7,029 nucleotides of DNA from Bacillota bacterium (lineage in GTDB: Bacteria; Bacillota; Clostridia; Christensenellales; Aristaeellaceae): NCBI GenBank assembly GCA_023392755.1, contig JAEWNM010000277.1, positions 1-7,029 on the forward strand, given 5' to 3'. Below the pieces are notes generated by a model. The model did not search any database, was not told the DNA's origin, and saw only the letters and a list, made by a program, of their open reading frames with translations. The translations under genes were made by a program, and so were the position numbers. Each line of letters starts with the position of its first letter. Position 1 is the stretch's first letter. This document shows, piece after piece, positions 1 through 4,248 of the stretch.

Positions 1-317
<317 letters not shown>

Positions 318-343
318 CAGCCTGTTGAAAAACCCTGCACCGC

Positions 344-370
344 AAAAATACTGCTTATATGAGCAGTATT
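344..370 (-). terminator. Hairpin with T-run on the minus strand, downstream of livF
   Basis: A perfect 9-bp stem, AATACTGCT (347-355) with AGCAGTATT (362-370), encloses a 6-base loop. Read on the minus strand the stem runs straight into TTTTTGCG, the pattern of an intrinsic terminator. On the plus strand only two T's follow, so it is a poor terminator for livF. The motif at 370-387 abuts it. No minus-strand gene that it could serve is visible, unless the structured element at 391-712 is transcribed leftwards. Confidence 0.45.
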
Positions 371-387
371 CAGACCATCAAAAAACC
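370..387. repeat. Copy 1 of an 18-base motif shared with the right end of the window
   Basis: The sequence TCAGACCATCAAAAAACC matches 6912-6929 at 17 of 18 positions, the only difference being A versus G. In both places it directly abuts the 3' arm of a perfect hairpin. Related wording (CAG, seven other bases, then AAAAACCC) also appears just after the livF stop at 318-335. The pattern suggests a dispersed intergenic element. That is inference from the copies in this window. Confidence 0.5.
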
Positions 388-607
388 CAGGGAGGTATCG
401 GAGGGCCGTGGTCCATCTGGCTCAATCGGCGCATTGCTCGCTGTCGCGTCGCACTGCATGTTTCGCCAGCCTCCTCCACCCCTCCCCTTTCTGCCACTGG
501 CAGGGTCGGGGTTACGGAGCCTCCGATGCTAGATCGCAAACCAGCGACATGTGCGGTGGTTTGCGAGGAATTTTGAAAAAATTCCTTCCTTGCCCGAGCA
601 AACGGCC

Positions 608-679
608 GCAAAATGGCAACGCCATTTTGCAGTGTAGCGAGGGAAAAACTCAGCAAAGTGGCGATAGCCACTTTGTTGA
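608..679. repeat. Two related adjacent stem-loops with a compensatory base-pair change
   Basis: The first is GCAAAATGGC, loop AAC, GCCATTTTGC (608-630). The second is GCAAAGTGGC, loop GATA, GCCACTTTGT (653-676), and it extends outward to 13 pairs (650-679) with one G-T wobble. The 5' arms differ at one position (A to G), and the 3' arms differ at the paired position (T to C), so pairing is kept. The last base also differs (C to T), leaving a wobble pair. The two look like duplicated units whose pairing has been maintained. Confidence 0.55.
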
Positions 680-682
680 TAC

Positions 683-712
683 AAAAAGGCAGGGGCTACA
701 ACGCCCCTGCCT
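683..712 (-). terminator. Minus-strand terminator-like hairpin just upstream of tpiA
   Basis: AGGCAGGGGC (687-696) and GCCCCTGCCT (703-712) form a perfect 10-bp GC-rich stem with a 6-base loop. On the minus strand the stem is followed by TTTTTG, starting within the outermost pair, which is the intrinsic-terminator layout. On the plus strand no T-run follows, so tpiA transcription entering from the left should not be stopped here. It could block antisense transcription leaving tpiA leftwards, or be the boundary of the structured element. Confidence 0.45.
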
Positions 713-724
713 GCATGCGTGAAA

Positions 725-730
725 AAGGAG
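725..730 (+). promoter_or_regulatory. Ribosome binding site of tpiA
   Basis: AAGGAG lies 8 bases before the ATG at 739 and fixes that start. No strong promoter precedes it. A weak candidate is TTGATA at 676-681 with TACAAC at 697-702, but the 15-base spacing is short and the pair overlaps the hairpins. Confidence 0.85.
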
Positions 731-738
731 AAGTACTT

Positions 739-1491
739 ATGCGCACACCCATTATCGCCGGGAACTGGAAAATGAACAAAACCCCCGCCGAGGCGGCACA
801 ACTGGTTGCGGAATTAAAGCCCCTGGTCGGGGATGCCGCCTGTGAGGTGGTCGTATGCGTTCCCGCGGTGGACTTTGCCGCTGTTGCGCAAGCCACCGCA
901 GGGTCCAACATCCGCCTTGGCGCCCAGAACGTGCACTGGAAGGAATCCGGTGCCTATACCGGTGAGCTTTCCGCCCAGATGCTCAAGGCCGCCGGCGTTC
1001 AATACGTTATCATAGGCCACAGCGAGCGCCGCCAATACTTTGGCGAGACCGACGCCACAGTAAACCTTAGGGTCAAGGCTTCCGTCGCGGCGGGCCTTAC
1101 CGTAATACTGTGCGTTGGCGAAATGAAGGAGCAGCGGGAAGCCGGCTATACCGACGCGCTGGTGGAATACCAAACGCTGATCGCGCTGACCGGGCTGACC
1201 GGTGAGCAGGTCAAGAGCGTCGTCATCGCCTATGAGCCTGTGTGGGCCATTGGCACGGGCCTCACCGCCACAGACGAGCAGGCCAACGAGACCATCGGCG
1301 TCATCCGCGCCGCCCTTTTGCGCAGGTACGGAAAGGAAGTCTCCGACGCCGTGCGCATACAGTACGGCGGCAGCATGAACCCCGGAAATGTCAAGGGCCT
1401 CATGGCACAGCCTGAAATTGACGGCGGCCTTATTGGCGGCGCGTCGCTCAAAGCCGCGGACTTTGCCAAGGTGGTCAATTTCCATCTGTAA
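739..1491 (+). CDS. tpiA: Triosephosphate isomerase
   Basis: This is a cytoplasmic glycolytic enzyme that interconverts dihydroxyacetone phosphate and glyceraldehyde 3-phosphate. The 250-residue product has the usual TIM-barrel length. The start MRTPIIAGNWKMNK carries the catalytic Lys11. The electrophile His94 is in IIGHSERR, the catalytic base Glu166 is in AYEPVWAIGTG, and the flexible phosphate-gripping loop follows directly (residues 167-174). YGGSMNPGN (209-217) and GGLIGGASL (229-237) are the C-terminal phosphate-binding segments. The frame is open further upstream, but the ATG at 739 has an AAGGAG site at good spacing and begins exactly at the conserved N terminus. It lies 19 bases before gpmI and is very probably cotranscribed with it. 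Upstream are no gapA or pgk genes, which often precede tpiA in Firmicutes. All active-site residues are present. Confidence 0.97.
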   Translation: MRTPIIAGNWKMNKTPAEAAQLVAELKPLVGDAACEVVVCVPAVDFAAVAQATAGSNIRLGAQNVHWKESGAYTGELSAQMLKAAGVQYVIIGHSERRQYFGETDATVNLRVKASVAAGLTVILCVGEMKEQREAGYTDALVEYQTLIALTGLTGEQVKSVVIAYEPVWAIGTGLTATDEQANETIGVIRAALLRRYGKEVSDAVRIQYGGSMNPGNVKGLMAQPEIDGGLIGGASLKAADFAKVVNFHL

Positions 1492-1510
1492 TGTGAAAGG
1501 ACGATATGCC

Positions 1511-3049
1511 ATGAGCAAAACAATGACCGCCCTTATCATCATGGATGGATTCGGCTTAAATCCCAGCCATGAAGGCAACGCTATCTTTCAGCAGGGCACA
1601 CCCGGCCTGGACAAGCTTCTCGCCGTATATCCCCATACCCGGCTGGGCGCCAGCGGCATGAACGTGGGCCTGCCCGACGGGCAGATGGGCAACAGCGAAG
1701 TGGGGCATTTGAACATAGGCGCGGGGCGTATCGTGTATCAGGAGCTGACCCGCATCACCAAGGATATACAGGACGGCGTGTTCTTTGAAAAGGAAGCGCT
1801 TGTTGAAGCCATGGACAGCGCCAAAAAGACCGGGAAGGCCTTGCACCTGATGGGCCTTTTGTCTGACGGCGGCGTTCACAGCCACAACACCCATCTTTAC
1901 GCCCTTTTGGAAATGGCGAAAAAGCGCGGGCTTCAAAAGGTTTATGTTCACTGCTTCCTGGATGGCCGCGACGTGCCGCCCAGCAGCGGACTGGGCTTTG
2001 TGAAAGAGCTGGAGGGCGAGCTGGGAAAAATCGGCGTGGGTGAAATTGCCACCGTCATGGGCCGCTACTGGGCCATGGACCGGGACAATATCTGGGACCG
2101 GGTGAAGCAGGCTTACGACGCCCTGGTGCTGGGCAATGGAAAGCCGGCGGATACCGGCGCTAAGGCCGTGGAGCAAAGCTATGCCCTGAATGAAACCGAC
2201 GAATTTGTCAAGCCCACCGTGGTGCAAAAAAACGGACAGCCCACCGCCGTTATCTCAGAAAATGATTCCGTGATCTTCTTCAACTTCCGGCCGGACCGGG
2301 CGCGGCAGCTGACCCGCACTTTCATACAGCCGGATTTCGATGGATTCGTTCGTGAAAAGGGCTACTTTCCCGTTCGGTTCGTGAGCATGACACAATACGA
2401 TGAGACGTTTACGGGGTTGAAGATTGTCAATCCCCCCGCATCCATGGAAAACACGATGGGGGAATACCTGTCATCCTTGGGTAAAACGCAGCTGCGCATC
2501 GCGGAAACGCAAAAATATGCCCATGTCACCTTCTTCTTCAACGGCGGCGTGGAAAAGCCCAACGATGGGGAAGACCGGGTGCTGATCCCGTCCTCCAAGG
2601 TGGCCACCTTTGATCTGAAGCCGGAGATGTCGGCATATGAGGTTGCGGATCAGGCTGTTGCCCTCATCAGAGAAAAAAAGTACGACGTCATGATACTGAA
2701 CTTTGCCAACTGCGACATGGTAGGCCATACCGGGATTATGGAGGCCGCCATGGCTGCCGTGAAGGCGGTGGATGAGTGCGTGGGCCGGGTGGTGGACGTT
2801 ATTTTGGAAAACGGCGGGCGCGCCTTTGTGACCGCCGACCATGGCAACGCCGATCAGATGGTTGATCCTGTTACGGGGGAGCCTTTCACCGCCCATACCA
2901 CCTTTCCGGTGCCCTTCATTGCCGTCGGGCCGGAGTTTATAGGAAAAAGGCTGCGTGAGGGCGGCCGCCTGGCGGATATCGCGCCCACGATGCTGGCCAG
3001 CATGGGCATCCCGGTGCCCAAGGAAATGACCGGGGAACCGCTTGTTTGA
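1511..3049 (+). CDS. gpmI: 2,3-bisphosphoglycerate-independent phosphoglycerate mutase
   Basis: This cytoplasmic two-metal (usually manganese) enzyme converts 3-phosphoglycerate to 2-phosphoglycerate in glycolysis. The 512-residue product matches the roughly 510 residues of the family. Metal and catalytic residues fall where expected from the Bacillus-type enzyme: Asp12 (IIMDGFG), nucleophile Ser62 (GNSEVGH), His123 (GGVHSH), Asp151/Arg153/Asp154 (LDGRDVPP), Arg185 and Arg191 (GRYWAMDRD), Arg260 and Arg263 (NFRPDR), Lys335, Asp402 and His406 (CDMVGH), Asp443 and His444 (ADHGN), and His462. The domain order is alkaline-phosphatase-like, inserted transferase domain (about residues 80-310), then phosphatase-like again. 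The ATG at 1511 has AAAGGA at 1496-1501. The frame is open upstream into tpiA, but the homologous N terminus begins at this ATG. The coding sequence is intact. A hairpin 14 bases after the stop probably ends the tpiA-gpmI unit. No enolase gene follows. Confidence 0.97.
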   Translation: MSKTMTALIIMDGFGLNPSHEGNAIFQQGTPGLDKLLAVYPHTRLGASGMNVGLPDGQMGNSEVGHLNIGAGRIVYQELTRITKDIQDGVFFEKEALVEAMDSAKKTGKALHLMGLLSDGGVHSHNTHLYALLEMAKKRGLQKVYVHCFLDGRDVPPSSGLGFVKELEGELGKIGVGEIATVMGRYWAMDRDNIWDRVKQAYDALVLGNGKPADTGAKAVEQSYALNETDEFVKPTVVQKNGQPTAVISENDSVIFFNFRPDRARQLTRTFIQPDFDGFVREKGYFPVRFVSMTQYDETFTGLKIVNPPASMENTMGEYLSSLGKTQLRIAETQKYAHVTFFFNGGVEKPNDGEDRVLIPSSKVATFDLKPEMSAYEVADQAVALIREKKYDVMILNFANCDMVGHTGIMEAAMAAVKAVDECVGRVVDVILENGGRAFVTADHGNADQMVDPVTGEPFTAHTTFPVPFIAVGPEFIGKRLREGGRLADIAPTMLASMGIPVPKEMTGEPLV

Positions 3050-3062
3050 GGGATGGGTTTGG

Positions 3063-3090
3063 GGGGCTGTCTTTTAACGGCAGCCCCTTT
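3063..3090 (+). terminator. Probable terminator of the tpiA-gpmI unit
   Basis: GGGGCTGTC (3063-3071) pairs with GGCAGCCCC (3079-3087) around a 7-base loop, with one G-T wobble, and is followed by a short TTT. It lies 14 bases after the gpmI stop. The T-run is weak, so termination may be partial. It also lies downstream of the converging small gene at 3141-3314, but on that strand no T-run follows. Confidence 0.65.
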
Positions 3091-3140
3091 GATATCTCCC
3101 CTTGGATAGCGGGCCTTTGAAGGGCCTGTGCCCATCCGGC

Positions 3141-3314
3141 TCAATCGTCGCCCTGGGTCAGGTTATTGGCATAGGTTTTCAGGGAGGCGAAGGAATTGAT
3201 ATTGTCTGCCCGCTGGCGGATGGCATCCTGCACGTAGGCGGGCAGGGAAGCGAAGTAGGCGCTGGCATCCTTGTTGCCGCCGAGCAATTCGCCAAGACCG
3301 GAATATTTGTGCAT
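3141..3314 (-). CDS. Small conserved-looking hypothetical protein, 57 aa
   Basis: The minus strand encodes a complete 57-residue protein starting MHKYSGLGELLGGN and ending LKTYANNLTQGDD before TGA. Its ATG at 3314 is preceded by AAAGGAG (3329-3323) at an 8-base spacing, an excellent ribosome binding site. Recognisable parts are the middle SLPAYVQDAIRQRADNINSF (residues 23-42) and the acidic end. From memory, short clostridial proteins with the pattern S-L-P-x-Y-V-Q, Q-R-A-D-N-I-N-S-F and a GDD end are common and unnamed; this could not be checked here. There is no signal peptide, membrane span or Cys, so it is probably a small cytoplasmic helical protein. It converges on gpmI and diverges from the zinc-ribbon gene. 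No clear promoter was seen upstream. The function is unknown. Confidence 0.88.
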   Translation of the reverse strand: MHKYSGLGELLGGNKDASAYFASLPAYVQDAIRQRADNINSFASLKTYANNLTQGDD

Positions 3315-3452
3315 GGCATTCTCTCCTTTATTTTTGTGAACCCTTCCACCCTATTTTTTGAGTTTCCCGGCACATTATGCGCAAGGGATGTTGCAGGCTT
3401 TTTATCCTTTTAATATGGGTGAATGGGCTTTTTGGAAAGGGGGCAAGCGGTG

Positions 3453-4154
3453 ATGCCCGTCATGGCTTACTGCAAAAAGTGCAAACAGGAAGTGGAACCG
3501 GGTTCTTTATGCCCCTTATGCGGACAAAAGCTTGCGGCGAGCAGCATGCGCCTGAGCTGGACATACCGGTATGCCCCGGTGCGGGAATTTTTGAGCTGGA
3601 ACAGCATCTTTCGCGTGGCACTGCCGGTTCTGGCGCTCCTGCTCATGCTGGTGGTCGGCGTGGAGTGGGGGCGCAAGGGCTTTTTGGGCGTACAGGCGCT
3701 TTTGGCCCAGGGCTTGTTAAGCTTGCTGTTACTGTTGGCGGCGGCCATGGTGCTGGCCGCGTTTGCGGCCCTTTTGATGCGGGGCCGGGAGGAAATACGC
3801 TACATACTGGACGGTAAAGGTGTTCACGTACAGGTTTTCAGGGCAAAACCCTCCCTTGCGGAGCGGCTTTTCCGAACAGGCCAGATGGACGCTGAAGCCG
3901 CCATGCAGGGGCAGCCCGGGCGGATGCTGGAGGAAAAGCACATTCCCTGGATTGCGCTGCGCCGCGTGGAGCTATGGCCCGACAGGGACAAAATACTTCT
4001 CTACAGCCCGCGCTTCTGGCTGTGCATTTCGCTGCATGGCCTGCCGGAAACATATGACGACGCGGTGCGCTTTATCTATGAGCATGTGAAAAAGCGTCCC
4101 GGTGTGATGAAAACACCGCCTGTGTCCGGGGAGACACTTCCGCCCCAGATGTAA
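3453..4154 (+). CDS. Zinc-ribbon membrane protein with two transmembrane helices and a C-terminal PH-like or YcxB-like domain
   Basis: The product is 233 residues. A zinc ribbon sits at the very N terminus, with Cys7, Cys10, Cys20 and Cys23 in the pattern CKKC...CPLC. Two hydrophobic helices follow, at about residues 52-71 and 86-108. The rest (about 112-215) is soluble and alternates strand-like segments: IRYILDGKGVHVQVF, IPWIALRRVELWPDRDKILL and a final helix DDAVRFIYEHVKK. That outline resembles bacterial PH-like/YcxB-like domains, an inference from pattern only. Both termini are probably cytoplasmic. The ATG at 3453 was chosen because GAAAGGGGG lies 9 bases upstream. GTG at 3450 or ATG at 3462 are alternatives, and the frame is open back to 3423. 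A weak promoter candidate is TTGCAG (3391-3396) with TATGGG (3414-3419). The function is unknown. Confidence 0.85.
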   Translation: MPVMAYCKKCKQEVEPGSLCPLCGQKLAASSMRLSWTYRYAPVREFLSWNSIFRVALPVLALLLMLVVGVEWGRKGFLGVQALLAQGLLSLLLLLAAAMVLAAFAALLMRGREEIRYILDGKGVHVQVFRAKPSLAERLFRTGQMDAEAAMQGQPGRMLEEKHIPWIALRRVELWPDRDKILLYSPRFWLCISLHGLPETYDDAVRFIYEHVKKRPGVMKTPPVSGETLPPQM

Positions 4155-4181
4155 ATATTACGCAATTATTAAGAAATTCCC

Positions 4182-4210
4182 TTGACATTGGAACAAATGT
4201 GTCATAAAAT
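4182..4210 (+). promoter_or_regulatory. Sigma-A-type promoter of the secreted wall protein gene
   Basis: TTGACA (4182-4187) and TAAAAT (4205-4210) are separated by exactly 17 bases: a perfect -35 and a -10 with one mismatch. The 25 or so bases before the -35 are A/T-rich and could act as an UP element. The expected transcript start near 4217 leaves a leader of about 32 bases. An inverted repeat, ACATT (4185-4189) with AATGT (4196-4200), lies between the two boxes and may be an operator. Confidence 0.82.
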
Positions 4211-4236
4211 GGGTAGGCCAAAGGATTTTAACCGCT

Positions 4237-4242
4237 GGAGGG
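4237..4242 (+). promoter_or_regulatory. Ribosome binding site that decides the ATG start at 4249
   Basis: GGAGGG ends 6 bases before the ATG at 4249. The upstream in-frame TTG at 4243 touches this site and cannot be used efficiently, so the protein starts MSRTWRSN. Confidence 0.85.
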
Positions 4243-4248
4243 TTGCTC

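Larger units (their letters stand above)
391..712. other. Stem-loop-rich non-coding element between livF and tpiA
   Basis: No convincing gene lies here, but the stretch is packed with inverted repeats. ATCGGAGG (397-404) pairs at long range with CCTCCGAT (520-527). Inside that lie ACCCC/GGGGT (478-482 with 508-512) and CTGCC/GGCAG (491-495 with 499-503). After it come CGCAAACCA/TGGTTTGCG (535-543 with 557-565), AGGAATTTT/AAAATTCCT (566-574 with 578-586), a 10-bp hairpin at 608-630, a 13-bp hairpin at 650-679 and a 10-bp hairpin at 687-712. An imperfect stem (586-593 with 637-645) can enclose the hairpin at 608-630. Open frames crossing the element are short, run through the hairpin arms and lack good ribosome binding sites. 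It may be a structured RNA, a degenerate or non-autonomous mobile element, or a tpiA leader. Family and direction are unknown. Confidence 0.6.

Noticed and set aside
408..722. Plus-strand 104-codon frame starting with GTG, plus overlapping frames on both strands (325-576, 378-671, 529-801)
   Set aside because: They run through the arms of perfect hairpins, lack good ribosome binding sites, and several overlapping frames are equally open. This is the mark of structured non-coding DNA, not a gene.
318..738. T-box, riboswitch or tRNA in the livF-tpiA gap
   Set aside because: No T-box bulge sequence, cloverleaf or recognisable riboswitch core was found; the hairpins are simple inverted repeats.
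814..1578. Minus-strand 254-codon frame opposite tpiA
   Set aside because: It is antisense to a fully conserved enzyme, has no recognisable domain and is explained by the GC-rich codon use of tpiA. The same applies to 1556-2227 and 2471-2896 opposite gpmI.
3111..3128. Hairpin GGCCTT/AGGGCC as a terminator for the 57-aa gene
   Set aside because: The stem is only 6 bp with a wobble, and no T-run follows on the minus strand.
3179..3373. Minus-strand 64-codon frame overlapping the 57-aa gene in another frame
   Set aside because: The 57-aa frame has the ideal AAAGGAG site and a coherent sequence, while this frame is Pro/Ser-rich shadow translation with no such site.
3377..3817. Plus-strand 146-codon frame overlapping the start of the zinc-ribbon gene
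   Set aside because: Its sequence is low in recognisable pattern and lies out of frame with a gene that has a better ribosome binding site, a Cys4 zinc ribbon and two membrane helices.
4243..4248. TTG at 4243 as start of the wall protein
   Set aside because: It abuts the GGAGGG ribosome binding site with no spacing; the ATG at 4249 is correctly spaced.
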